Notes under the pieces: generated by a model | What the model saw: the letters and a program-made list of their open reading frames with translations, nothing else | What the model was told of the DNA's origin: nothing | Database searches by the model: none | Position numbers and translations under genes: made by a program | Assembly (NCBI RefSeq): GCF_004345675.1 | Contig: NZ_SLWU01000017.1 | Span: 1 to 63,592, forward strand | From: Caldanaerobacter subterraneus | GTDB lineage: Bacteria > Bacillota > Thermoanaerobacteria > Thermoanaerobacterales > Thermoanaerobacteraceae | Reading direction: 5' to 3' | DNA: 63,592 bases | In this document: in pieces, positions 18,619 to 27,356 of the stretch | Layout: each line of letters opens with the position of its first letter | How positions within the stretch are numbered: position 1 is the stretch's first letter

Positions 18619-20208
18619 CTACACCCCCTCTTTGAACTCTGTGGGCGTTACCCCTGTGACCTTCTTAAAGATTTTGCTGAAATAATTTGGGTCACTGTAT
18701 CCTACTTTGTAACTCACTTCTTTTACACTTAGGCTTGAATTTTTTAAAAGTTCTTTTGCCTTTCGTATTCTCAAATTTGTAAGGTAATCCACAAAATTTT
18801 CCCCTACCTGTTCTTTAAAAAACTTGCTAAAATAGTGATAGCTCATGTTTACTTCTCTAGCAGCATCTTCTAAACTTATGTCTTTGCTAAAATTTTCTTC
18901 AAGGAAATTTATTACTTTCATTGTAATATTATCCCATTTCTTTTTGTTAACTACTTTTATATTTTCCACAATGTCTTTTAACATTTTTATAAAAACAAGC
19001 TTTAATTCTCTCAAATCCTCTATTTTCAGCAACTCTTCAATTTGTGCTATTTCTTCTTTAAAACTTCCTTCTTCAAGGTAATAGTAGAAACTCCTTCTTA
19101 TTATTCCCACGAGCTCTATCAATTTAGACTTAATTTTTCCTGCATCTTTATCATATTCTAAAATCATCCATTCATAAATCTCATCAAAAACTTTAAAAGC
19201 TCTAGCTAAATCGCCTTCCACAAGTCTCTCAATAAATAATTTTTCTTTATCCAGAGGATAAGGAAAGTGCGATATAGTAGAAGTGCCAACTGCATCATCA
19301 AAATGGACAATTGTATCATCGGGAAAAAGTTTTAAAGCCATCTCTGCTTCATAGTAAGATTTCACTATGTTATTGAAGCTATACTCTCTGCCGATTCCTA
19401 CTCTTAAATTTTCTTTTTCTGACCCTTGTAAACTTTCCAGAACTTTATTGGCTATTTTCACAGAAGAGTTTTTGACCTCAAAAGGAGTTTTCTCTTCTAC
19501 AGGAAAATAAACACAGATTTTATCCATAAAAAAGGGCCCCAATATGCATTTACTTACCCCTTTTAAAAAAATTCTCAAATGCTCATACAGGCTTTGCCTT
19601 TTAAGGTTTACTTCTATGCTCTTTTCTCTTTCATTACTAGTATCAGATCTCATGAGAAATATCATAATATATCCCTTTTCCAGCTTCATATCAAAGATTT
19701 CTTCATAAAAATCTAAACTACCTCCGACATATCCTCCAAATAGCACCGTGTACAAAAACTGTTCTTCCAGATAAGGCATAATTTTATTGATTTTCTCTCT
19801 AAGTTCTATTTCTTTCAGTACTGCTTTCCTTCTTTCCTCTATGACCTTTGAAGCCTTTTCAATAACTTCTATTATTTTGTTTTTATTCAGTGGTTTTAAG
19901 AGGTAATCCATAACTCCTAAATTAATGGCCTCTTTTGCATAATTAAAATATTCGTAAGCTGTAATAATCACAAAAATCATCTCTTTGTGCCTTTCTTTAA
20001 TCTGCCTTATCGCTTCTATTCCATCAATTCCAGGCATTCTTATGTCCATAAAAATAAGGTCCGGCTTTAACAAATCTGCCTTCTCTATAGCTTCCCTGCC
20101 AGACTTAGCTGTGCCCACAATTTCAGCCTGTACATTGTTTTTTTCTATTATAAACTTAATAGAATCAAGGACTATTTGCTCATCGTCAGCTATTAACAAC
20201 TTGACCAT
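18619..20208 (-). CDS. YesN-type response regulator, AraC family
   Basis: The roughly 529-residue regulator has a receiver domain (about 1-120, D55 in LIFMDIRMPG, K near 104 in DYLLKPL), a long central helical region and two AraC-type HTH motifs at the C-terminus (VSYKVGYSDPNYFSKIFKK). It should bind DNA when phosphorylated by the upstream kinase. ATG at 20208 is preferred over an in-frame GTG four codons upstream because AAAGGA lies just before it. It overlaps the kinase gene by 23 bases. Likely target: the adjacent sugar ABC operon. Confidence 0.9.
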   Translation of the reverse strand: MVKLLIADDEQIVLDSIKFIIEKNNVQAEIVGTAKSGREAIEKADLLKPDLIFMDIRMPGIDGIEAIRQIKERHKEMIFVIITAYEYFNYAKEAINLGVMDYLLKPLNKNKIIEVIEKASKVIEERRKAVLKEIELREKINKIMPYLEEQFLYTVLFGGYVGGSLDFYEEIFDMKLEKGYIMIFLMRSDTSNEREKSIEVNLKRQSLYEHLRIFLKGVSKCILGPFFMDKICVYFPVEEKTPFEVKNSSVKIANKVLESLQGSEKENLRVGIGREYSFNNIVKSYYEAEMALKLFPDDTIVHFDDAVGTSTISHFPYPLDKEKLFIERLVEGDLARAFKVFDEIYEWMILEYDKDAGKIKSKLIELVGIIRRSFYYYLEEGSFKEEIAQIEELLKIEDLRELKLVFIKMLKDIVENIKVVNKKKWDNITMKVINFLEENFSKDISLEDAAREVNMSYHYFSKFFKEQVGENFVDYLTNLRIRKAKELLKNSSLSVKEVSYKVGYSDPNYFSKIFKKVTGVTPTEFKEGV

Positions 20209-21667
20209 AATTCCTTTCACCCTTTTTATCAGGAATTTTTAAAGTGACTTTGGTGCCTTTCCCTATCTCACTTTTTATCTCGATAACATCCTCTACACTA
20301 GATATGTCATAAAAAACGAGCAATCTGTGTATTATATTGTGCATGCCAATACCTGTAACATGCTTTTTATCTACATCAGGACTATCAAGCGCCAGAATAG
20401 CCTTTATCTTTTCCTGCTCCATTCCTACACCATTGTCAGCAATTTCTACCAGCACTTTTTCACCTTCTTTATAAGCCTTTAAAACAATTAATCCGTCTCT
20501 TTCTACATCCTCTAATCCATGGATAAAGGCATTTTCTACCACAGGCTGAAGTATCATGCATGGCATTTCCAAATCTAAAACCTCTTCTTCTACATCCAAT
20601 TTAAAATCTATCTTATCTCCAAAGCGAGTCTTTAAAATGTAAATATAACGCTTGACATTTTCTATTTCGTCTTTTAAAGTCACAGTAGAATCCAGCTTTT
20701 TCAAATTATACCTAAAAAGATTAGCCACATTTTCTATGAATTCGGCCGATTTTTCTGCACCTTCCATCATGGCAAGTTGGGCAGCAGCATTTAAAGTATT
20801 GAAGAGAAAATGAGGATTTATCTGAGATTGAAGGGCTTTTAGCTCTGCCTCTTTTATCTTCCTCTCCATCTCAGCCTGTTTCTTTATCTCACTTATATAT
20901 TTTTTTATGTTAACTACCATTTTGTTGAAGGCTTCAGACAGCACTTTTATCTCATCGTTTGTTTTAAGTTCAATAGGCCTCACTTCAAAATCTCCTTTTG
21001 ATACCCTTACAGCAAGGTGGGATAAATCAATGATAGGTTTTGTAATCTTATATGTGAACAAAAAAGCCAGGAATATACTAAACCCAATAGAGATTAAGAT
21101 TAAGAATATATTCAAATAGCTCAGATACTCCATATTCTTTGTAATTGAAGCATATTTTGCTGACCCTTCCTGCAACTTGTTATTTAAAAGATTTGTCATA
21201 TAAAATTTTATATAATCGCTTATTTTAATGGATTTTGTGAAATGGTCAATATATTCACTAGTAATCCTCCCTCTCTTAGCGTTTACAGCCGCATCTGCCT
21301 CTTCAAGGAGTTTATTAATCATATTAGCTATATCCTTAAGCATAAGGCTATCTGTATCATAGTAATTCTGACTTAATATATCAGAGGCCTTGTTTTCTAA
21401 TTTATTGTACAAAGAGTAGTAATTTAAAAGCGCATCAGAGGATTTTGTGGCAAGATATCTTTCTACTTCCGTTTCCAGCATATTTACATCTGAATTTAAA
21501 TTGTTCAAATACACATAATCTACGAAGATCGATTTAAGCTTTTCTATAGCTACCTTAGCGTTGTAATAAGAATAAAAGCTGGTCATACCCATCAAGACAG
21601 TTACAATAAGATAATAAATTATCAGCTTTTTGCGAATTCCCCCTGCTTTCCACAAGTCTCTAAGCAT
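20186..21667 (-). CDS. LytS/YesM-type sensor histidine kinase
   Basis: The approximately 493-residue membrane kinase has a TM helix near residue 17, an extracellular helical sensor (about 35-170), a second TM (about 175-198), a HAMP linker (about 200-255) and a His_kinase domain of the YesM type with the phospho-acceptor in QINPHFLFNTLNA near residue 280. The ATPase domain follows with VVENAFIHG and GIGMHNI. GAAGG lies eight bases before the ATG at 21667. It stands between two anchored sugar-binding proteins, which probably contact its outer domain. Confidence 0.9.
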   Translation of the reverse strand: MLRDLWKAGGIRKKLIIYYLIVTVLMGMTSFYSYYNAKVAIEKLKSIFVDYVYLNNLNSDVNMLETEVERYLATKSSDALLNYYSLYNKLENKASDILSQNYYDTDSLMLKDIANMINKLLEEADAAVNAKRGRITSEYIDHFTKSIKISDYIKFYMTNLLNNKLQEGSAKYASITKNMEYLSYLNIFLILISIGFSIFLAFLFTYKITKPIIDLSHLAVRVSKGDFEVRPIELKTNDEIKVLSEAFNKMVVNIKKYISEIKKQAEMERKIKEAELKALQSQINPHFLFNTLNAAAQLAMMEGAEKSAEFIENVANLFRYNLKKLDSTVTLKDEIENVKRYIYILKTRFGDKIDFKLDVEEEVLDLEMPCMILQPVVENAFIHGLEDVERDGLIVLKAYKEGEKVLVEIADNGVGMEQEKIKAILALDSPDVDKKHVTGIGMHNIIHRLLVFYDISSVEDVIEIKSEIGKGTKVTLKIPDKKGERNYGQVVNS

Positions 21668-21680
21668 CTTTTGCACCTTC

Positions 21681-22688
21681 TCAGTCTAGTGATTGGATTC
21701 TCTTGAAATATTCGTTAACATTTTCTTTAGTAATGACATTCACTCCAATGTCTACAAAAGTAGAGACTGTATTTTTTTTCTTAAACTCCACCATCGCCTT
21801 TACACTTTCATACCCTATTTTATAAGGGTCGCTCATAACTGTCCCGTATATAACGCCTTTTTCAATGTATCTTAAAATATCTGGAGTATCGCCGTATCCC
21901 ACCACAGTAATCTCTCCTACCTTGTTAAAATCTACAACCACTTGAGCTGTGCCAATTGTATCAACAGAATCTGTCACATATATAGCGTTTATCTTATCCT
22001 TTCCGCTTATAATAGATTGAGTAATCTCTTCTGCACTCAAGGTCCCGAGTTTTGATGTATAAACTCTAACCACTTTCATTTCCGGATAGTTCTTTATTGC
22101 GTCCAGAAAGCCGTTAATCTTAAGATTTTGATTGACACTATCCAACTGATAGTCATTGCTGACAATTATGGCTATGTTGGCTTTTCCCTTTGTCGCCTTT
22201 GCCATAAGTCTTGCAGCTTCTTCTCCCAGATGAAAGCTGTTCGTGCCTATAAAAGCTTGCCTTTTGCTGTCCTTCGCATCGTTTTCCACTGTGATAACAG
22301 GAATACCCTCTTTATAGGCTTCTTCAATTAAATTTGCAAACTCTTCATTGTTAGCAACATGGGTAATTATTCCGTCAACTTTTGAAAATATAGCAATTTC
22401 CAAGTACTTAAGCTCTTCTTGTATGTTATTGAACTTGGGAGCATTGAACTCAAGTGCCACATTGTAGTACTTAGCCGCCTCCATCGCTCCCATTTTTATT
22501 TCCTTCCAGAAAGGATCTACTGAATTTTGTCCCACCATGTAGAAATGATATTCAGGTACTTTGGCAAATATAGGCTTTTGAGCAGTCTGAAATTTATACA
22601 GCAAAAAGGCTGAAATAGAAATGGCGATAATTGATACTATTATCACTTTGTCAAGTAATTTAAAAAATTTCTCTTTTAACGTTTTCAT
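21681..22688 (-). CDS. membrane-anchored sugar-binding sensor protein (RbsB-like)
   Basis: The 335-residue protein has one N-terminal hydrophobic helix (about 14-32), no lipobox, and a type I periplasmic-binding domain with FYMVGQNSVDPFW, NNEEFANLIEEA and VGYGDTPDILRYIE. It is the first gene of the sensory operon. The start is set at MKTLKEK because GGAAGGAAG sits seven bases upstream; an upstream in-frame start lacks a site. It differs clearly from the XylF-like sensor at the other end of the operon, so it may detect another ligand or act as a second input to the kinase. Confidence 0.83.
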   Translation of the reverse strand: MKTLKEKFFKLLDKVIIVSIIAISISAFLLYKFQTAQKPIFAKVPEYHFYMVGQNSVDPFWKEIKMGAMEAAKYYNVALEFNAPKFNNIQEELKYLEIAIFSKVDGIITHVANNEEFANLIEEAYKEGIPVITVENDAKDSKRQAFIGTNSFHLGEEAARLMAKATKGKANIAIIVSNDYQLDSVNQNLKINGFLDAIKNYPEMKVVRVYTSKLGTLSAEEITQSIISGKDKINAIYVTDSVDTIGTAQVVVDFNKVGEITVVGYGDTPDILRYIEKGVIYGTVMSDPYKIGYESVKAMVEFKKKNTVSTFVDIGVNVITKENVNEYFKRIQSLD

Positions 22689-22727
22689 GAAATTACTTCC
22701 TTCCCTTCGCAATTGTCCCTTGATATA

Positions 22728-22756
22728 ATGATAAACCATCTTTTTCGGTATATCAA
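22728..22756 (-). promoter_or_regulatory. promoter of the sensory operon
   Basis: TTGATA and TATCAT are separated by exactly 17 bases on the minus strand, about 40 bases before the first sensor gene. Confidence 0.55.
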
Positions 22757-22776
22757 CGCTAAAAATCTGTTAAATT

Positions 22777-22800
22777 AAAAAAGGTGCGAAAACGCACCTT
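22777..22800 (-). terminator. terminator of the FBP aldolase/phosphatase gene
   Basis: On the minus strand AAGGTGCG, loop TTTT and CGCACCTT are followed by TTTTTAA. It overlaps the stop codon of the gene. Confidence 0.9.
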
Positions 22801-23887
22801 AGTCCTTCTCCCACCTGTCCTTCAATTTTTCCATTAGATGAGGTAAAGTAGTATACTCCAGTTCCTGAAGTGGCAATCTGTGAGGTTCAAAGGGCCCCAG
22901 AGTTCTCATGTAATCTGCTATTTCTAATGCTTTCTTCCTAGCGCTGTCAAAGGCTATGTCTTTAAAGAGGTCTTGTGGTCCTATCAACTTCCCTTCCTTT
23001 AATTGAAATCCCAGAGCGCACACTCTAGGAGGCCCGTCAAATCTGGTAGGAACTGCATCCTCCAAAGATACAGGAATCATAGGGCCAGTGTGAGACCCTC
23101 TCATCCATCCAGAAACAAGGTGAGGGTTTGCAAAGGCTTCTAAAACCTCTCCCACAGCAGGAAGTCCATTCTGGCACCTCACAATGAGCACAGGGTCATC
23201 TTTCCCTATGTATTTCCCTGCCATCAAATTCATCCTTTGAGTGGAAGAAACTGCTGCTATTTCATTGTTTTTTGTATACACTTTTCTTATACAATATCTC
23301 CCCGTCGCCCCTATGAAAACAAGCATATCATAAAGCTCTTCTGGAGTGTTAAAAACTATTTTTTTCCCTTCATACATATCATAAACCTCAAATTTAAACC
23401 CCTGATGCATTGAAGGGTCAATTATAAGCCCTGCAGTGTTGAAAGGGTCAGCAAACATCTTGTAAAGAGGCAAATTCCAAGCTCCCGGCTCAGTTTTATC
23501 TGCAATAAATATCACCACAGGCTCACTTTTTCTCTCTTCAAATTCCATCTCTGCAACACCAGGTCCCATACCTTTTATATTGCCAGAAAAAGAATCTTTC
23601 AATAGGTCTTGCCCTGCACCGTATAGCTTTAATTCCCTTGCCCTTTCTGTACATGCTAGAAAAGTGTCCCAGGCTAATTTATGAATTTTTTCACTGTCCA
23701 CTCCTTCTCTGTGAGTCATTATGAGCTGTATGTCGTCACCAACTCTTGTAACATGAAAATCAATTAGCATATCACCTTTTTCTTTCAGCATTTTTTTGGC
23801 AATTTCTAAAAGGTCTGGATGAACATCTGTATGCCCTACATATCCGCCGATATCCGCTTTGATAACTGATAGGGTGATTTTGCTCAT
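22799..23887 (-). CDS. bifunctional fructose-1,6-bisphosphate aldolase/phosphatase (archaeal type, FBPase V)
   Basis: The 362-residue protein matches the archaeal/deep-branching bacterial enzyme that both condenses triose phosphates and dephosphorylates fructose-1,6-bisphosphate, giving a one-way gluconeogenic step. Family hallmarks are KADIGGYVGHTDVHP at the N-terminus (metal-binding Asp and His), GAGQDLLKD near residue 107, ADKTEPGAWN and the C-terminal GPQDLFKD block. The ATG has GGGGGT upstream. It is monocistronic and ends in its own terminator. It supports a thermophilic lifestyle. Confidence 0.92.
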   Translation of the reverse strand: MSKITLSVIKADIGGYVGHTDVHPDLLEIAKKMLKEKGDMLIDFHVTRVGDDIQLIMTHREGVDSEKIHKLAWDTFLACTERARELKLYGAGQDLLKDSFSGNIKGMGPGVAEMEFEERKSEPVVIFIADKTEPGAWNLPLYKMFADPFNTAGLIIDPSMHQGFKFEVYDMYEGKKIVFNTPEELYDMLVFIGATGRYCIRKVYTKNNEIAAVSSTQRMNLMAGKYIGKDDPVLIVRCQNGLPAVGEVLEAFANPHLVSGWMRGSHTGPMIPVSLEDAVPTRFDGPPRVCALGFQLKEGKLIGPQDLFKDIAFDSARKKALEIADYMRTLGPFEPHRLPLQELEYTTLPHLMEKLKDRWEKD

Positions 23888-24022
23888 CTTCTTACCCCCT
23901 TTTATTTATTATGTTACATTCTATGAATAATGCTATACTTCTTATACTTTAATTTTAAATTATTATGACTCTTTTTTCAATAGTATGTCCTAAATTCTTT
24001 CCGTTCATTTTAGAAATAGTTG

Positions 24023-24050
24023 AAGGAATTTTTAAAAGTCTGTCGAAATA
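24023..24050 (+). promoter_or_regulatory. sigma-H-like promoter
   Basis: AAGGAATT is followed after 14 bases by GAAATA, which resembles the Spo0H consensus (AGGAWWT and GAAT boxes). It lies about 40 bases before the PPC-domain gene. Confidence 0.45.
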
Positions 24051-24088
24051 CTAGTGAGTAGTGATAAAAACCCAAAGAAAGGATGGGG

Positions 24089-24523
24089 ATGTTTATGGGC
24101 TATAAGAATGTATCAGTTGAAAGGAGATTTATTGGAAGATTTCCTCATGGAAGCGATTTGCTTCAAGAAATTAATAAGCTCATCACTCAGGAAAATATTC
24201 TATCCGGAGAAATAAGAATAATTGGGGCTGTATCAAAAGCAGTATTTGGATATTATAACTCAGAAAGCAAAAACTACATCTACATCTCAAAAGATGAACA
24301 TATGGAAATCTTAAATTGCATAGGAAATATCTCCGTAAAAGATGGAAAGCCCTTTGCTCACGTCCACATAACTTTAGCAGACAAACACGGCAATGCATAT
24401 GGTGGTCATTTGATGGAAGGGACAATAATATTCGCTGCAGAATTTGTAATAACTGATTACGGTGACAATAAATTAGAAAGAGTCTATGATGAAACAACAG
24501 GACTGCAATTGTGGAATATATAA
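24089..24523 (+). CDS. PPC/DUF296 domain protein
   Basis: This 144-residue protein consists almost only of a PPC (DUF296) domain, a trimeric fold found alone in bacteria and fused to AT-hooks in plants. The metal-site-like motif KPFAHVHITLADKHG and the GGHL turn are present. Three in-frame ATGs lie close together (24083, 24089, 24095); the middle one has GAAAGG at six bases and is used here. No AT-hook is visible. The function in bacteria is not established. It stands alone between two terminators and may be under sigma-H control. Confidence 0.85.
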   Translation: MFMGYKNVSVERRFIGRFPHGSDLLQEINKLITQENILSGEIRIIGAVSKAVFGYYNSESKNYIYISKDEHMEILNCIGNISVKDGKPFAHVHITLADKHGNAYGGHLMEGTIIFAAEFVITDYGDNKLERVYDETTGLQLWNI

Positions 24524-24550
24524 GCCCGGCTTTCTTAGCTGGGCTTTTTT
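24522..24550. terminator. terminator shared by convergent genes
   Basis: The stem AAGCCCGGC/GCTGGGCTT is followed by TTTTTT on the plus strand. It overlaps the end of the converging FAD oxidoreductase gene. Confidence 0.85.
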
Positions 24551-25599
24551 ATTATTCTTGTAAGAAATGGAATATACTTTATTACTTCTACATTGGTTTT
24601 GTAAATAAGATTTTTTACAATAGGATTACCAATTATACTCAAAATTCTATCATAATCCTCGTTTGTCATTTCATCCATTGCTCTTCTCAAATCCACCATC
24701 TTCTGTATTTGTGTTATTATACCTTTTACTTTTTCTTCGTAATCTTCTCCTTTAACAATTGAAGTAGCACAATAAAGAGCTGTCTTTATAGAATTAACAA
24801 GTCCAAAGCCAAAGGCGGGTTCTAAAAAACCTCCCGCATTGCCTATAACATAAATATTATCAATCTTATGATTTTTAGCTAAACAACTTCCCACTTCTGT
24901 TTCAAAAGTTTCAATCATCCTATAATTTAATTTTTCGTGATACAAAAAAGTCTGCCACATATCTTCAATTTCTTCCTTTAAGGTATACGTGGATACAAGA
25001 GTTATTGTGGCTTTGTTGTTTCCAACAGGTACAAGATAGGCAAAACCTGACCTTGCATAAAGCCTGTTAAACCACACATACACAGTATGGGGGTCAAAAT
25101 CACCTAAAGCAATCCCCCCTTTAATCCTAGAAGAAACTATATTTTCACATTGCGTGAGCTGTTTTACTATCATATCATTTCCAGTGGCAATTACTACATA
25201 ATCATATATTTTACTTAGCTTTTTATAGTCCGCATTTGTATTAAAGAGTATTTTTGACTGCACTTCTTTAGCCAATTGATTTTCTAAACTTTTTTCACCT
25301 TGTCCTCTTTCAAAAATGTACCCTAACTTTCCTTCAACTTTGATTTCCTTCTTAGGTGATTTAATTACCACTTTTTTTATTTCATTCAATGGCTCAATTG
25401 ACATCCCCAATTGGCTTTTTAAAAAATTTAAAGGGTCTTTATGAGGTCTGTGCATAACTTGCAATATAATTTCTCCAAAAGAAAATAGGTTACCAATCCT
25501 ATGTTTTCTTTCATATATCTCACAGCTTACTCCTAATTTCTCAAGGCCTAAAGCACAACTTAAACCAGATATTCCTGCTCCAATTATTGCAACTTTCAT
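24535..25599 (-). CDS. FAD-dependent oxidoreductase, paralogue B
   Basis: The protein begins with a Rossmann dinucleotide motif (VAIIGAGISGLSCA) followed by the acidic strand YERKHRIG. It has a central ATG motif (YVVIATGN) and a second nucleotide site YVIGNAGGFLEPAFGFG near residue 250. This is the layout of geranylgeranyl-reductase/squalene-epoxidase-like flavoproteins. The start MKVAIIG is used because AGAAGG lies seven bases before it. It is clearly a tandem paralogue of the next gene upstream. The substrate is unknown; no isoprenoid genes are nearby. Confidence 0.8.
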   Translation of the reverse strand: MKVAIIGAGISGLSCALGLEKLGVSCEIYERKHRIGNLFSFGEIILQVMHRPHKDPLNFLKSQLGMSIEPLNEIKKVVIKSPKKEIKVEGKLGYIFERGQGEKSLENQLAKEVQSKILFNTNADYKKLSKIYDYVVIATGNDMIVKQLTQCENIVSSRIKGGIALGDFDPHTVYVWFNRLYARSGFAYLVPVGNNKATITLVSTYTLKEEIEDMWQTFLYHEKLNYRMIETFETEVGSCLAKNHKIDNIYVIGNAGGFLEPAFGFGLVNSIKTALYCATSIVKGEDYEEKVKGIITQIQKMVDLRRAMDEMTNEDYDRILSIIGNPIVKNLIYKTNVEVIKYIPFLTRIIKKPS

Positions 25600-25601
25600 T
25601 T

Positions 25602-26702
25602 TCATACCTTCTTTCTCTGTGTATAAGGTTTATTGTGTTTTCTGTTAAAAGTGTACTTCATAAAAGTCGCACCATATTTTATCGCATTAAAATTAGTATG
25701 GTATATTAACTTTTTTATGGGAGGAAAAGTTAATACTTTTATAAACTTATCTAGCTTGTCATTGTCCATCAGGTCTAAAGCCTTTCTAAATTCCAACATC
25801 TTTATGTTTGCTTCTGACAAAGGCTTGATCTCTTTTTCAAAATCGCGGCCTTTTAATATGCTTTCTGCAGCTATTACACCGCTTAAAATAGAATTAAAAG
25901 TGCCAAAACCCAAAAAAGGCTCTATAGCCCCTCCCGCATTCCCAACAAAAAGGAGGTTTTCATATTGATGAGGAAAACAATTGCCTGAATCATGAGTCAA
26001 ATCCACCATATTAATAATATCCACATCTAGCTTTTCTACTTTTAAAAAAGTATCCCAGTAATACTGCAGTTCTTCCTTAGAAATATAGGGTATGACCATT
26101 GCAAGAACAGCCCTTTTTTCATTATAAGGCATGAGGTATACATAACCACTTTTTGTGTAAAGGGTATTTATCCACATAATAAGAGTGTTGACTTCAAAAT
26201 TCCCTATCACACTGGCAACTCTCACCCAAGTACTTACTAATTCCTGCCAGCATCCCAGCTCTTTTGGAATCTGAGAATTACCTGTAGCAATAATCACATA
26301 ATCGTACTTGTCCTTCAAATCCTTATAATCAGCCTCCACATTAAAATTCACTGGAACAACCAATTTTTTGTACAACTGATTTTCTAAAGAATCCTCACTT
26401 TGTCCTCTCAAAATCATGTATCCTAAATTATTTCCTGACACAATTCCTTCCACGCTAGGTCCTTTCATTACAATCTTTTTAATTACGCTATTAGGCAAAA
26501 TCTCTATCCCGCACTTTTTCTTAAGATATACCAAAGGGTCCCTGACAGGCCTATTTATAACTTTCAAAAGACCTCCTACATGATTAAAAAGCTCTCCCAC
26601 TTTATCTTTTCTCTCAAAAATAGAAGGCATAACTTTGTACCTTTGAAAGGTGATAGCTGCAGCCAAACCAGAAGGCCCAGCCCCTATTATTGCAATCTTC
26701 AT
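25602..26702 (-). CDS. FAD-dependent oxidoreductase, paralogue A
   Basis: The 366-residue protein shares the layout of its downstream neighbour: IAIIGAGPSGLAAA at the N-terminus, FERKDKVGELFNH, YVIIATGNSQ near residue 145 and LFVGNAGGAIEPFLGFG near residue 255. Both have matched segments around INRPVRDPLVYLKK / MHRPHKDPLNFLKS, so they arose by duplication. No transmembrane segment is evident, and the basic C-terminus (RKHNKPYTQRKK) is distinctive. It starts one base after the helical-protein gene, which suggests one operon of three genes. Function unknown. Confidence 0.8.
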   Translation of the reverse strand: MKIAIIGAGPSGLAAAITFQRYKVMPSIFERKDKVGELFNHVGGLLKVINRPVRDPLVYLKKKCGIEILPNSVIKKIVMKGPSVEGIVSGNNLGYMILRGQSEDSLENQLYKKLVVPVNFNVEADYKDLKDKYDYVIIATGNSQIPKELGCWQELVSTWVRVASVIGNFEVNTLIMWINTLYTKSGYVYLMPYNEKRAVLAMVIPYISKEELQYYWDTFLKVEKLDVDIINMVDLTHDSGNCFPHQYENLLFVGNAGGAIEPFLGFGTFNSILSGVIAAESILKGRDFEKEIKPLSEANIKMLEFRKALDLMDNDKLDKFIKVLTFPPIKKLIYHTNFNAIKYGATFMKYTFNRKHNKPYTQRKKV

Positions 26703-26703
26703 T

Positions 26704-27168
26704 TTAGCTCATCTCCGGCCTGTTTAAGACTTTATTATTCGGAATAGAAGGTTTAGACTCCAAGCTTTCAATCTCTATTTGCAACAAAGAGATAAATCTC
26801 ATCACATCATCTCTCATCTGTGTAAAAAGTTGTCTCACGTAAGGGTTTGGAATATTGACCACTGTCTCATTGTAAAAAGCTTGAAGGTTGACAAGATTTT
26901 TTAAAAGGTCTTGAAGCATGTCCAGAGGTTCCTGTGACATGTTTTTCTTAACAGTAGAAGTTATATTAAGTTCCTTCTGCGCTCTTTTTATATCCTGATG
27001 ATGATTTTTTACCATAGTCTCCATTTGTTTTAGTAAAGCCTTTATTTGACTGTCAAAGCTGCCAGTTTTATATTCTTTTACTTTCTCCAGCAAAATATTT
27101 TCTAATTTCCGAGCCTCTATAAAACTACTTAAAATCATTTCCTGTTGCGTTATCTTCTGCATACTCAT
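26704..27168 (-). CDS. small helical protein of unknown function (coat/ferritin-like?)
   Basis: I do not recognise this 154-residue protein with certainty. It is strongly helical and acidic/basic, without signal peptide or TM segment. An ENILLEKVKEYKTG stretch and an NHHQDIKRAQKEL stretch recall the four-helix spore-coat/ferritin-like proteins of clostridia. The C-terminal 25 residues are proline- and asparagine-rich. AAGGCGGG precedes the ATG. It leads the operon with the two FAD enzymes, so it may be a structural or carrier partner for them. Confidence 0.65.
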   Translation of the reverse strand: MSMQKITQQEMILSSFIEARKLENILLEKVKEYKTGSFDSQIKALLKQMETMVKNHHQDIKRAQKELNITSTVKKNMSQEPLDMLQDLLKNLVNLQAFYNETVVNIPNPYVRQLFTQMRDDVMRFISLLQIEIESLESKPSIPNNKVLNRPEMS

Positions 27169-27260
27169 CCCGCCTTTTTAATTATCTTCTCACAATTGAA
27201 ATTTTTATATACCTGTTTAAAATGGGAAATACGTGGAATATTAAGATTGAGGTGAATAGG

Positions 27261-27356
27261 ATGGGAAATCTTGATGAAATAAAAAAGTTAATGGAAGAAC
27301 TTATAAAAAGTGAGAAAAAAGAGAAATGGCGAGCAAAGAAATGGAGGAAGTTTTAG
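27261..27356 (+). CDS. 31-residue ORF overlapping the next gene in another frame
   Basis: An ATG with GAGGTG six bases upstream opens a 31-codon frame (MGNLDEIKKLMEELIKSEKK and a basic tail). Its end overlaps the start of the 151-residue ORF in the -1 frame. That downstream ORF has no good ribosome site of its own. A run of six A at 27315-27320 lies in the overlap. This may be the true 5' end of the downstream gene, joined by a frameshift or separated by a sequencing error, or a coupled small ORF. Confidence 0.4.
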   Translation: MGNLDEIKKLMEELIKSEKKEKWRAKKWRKF

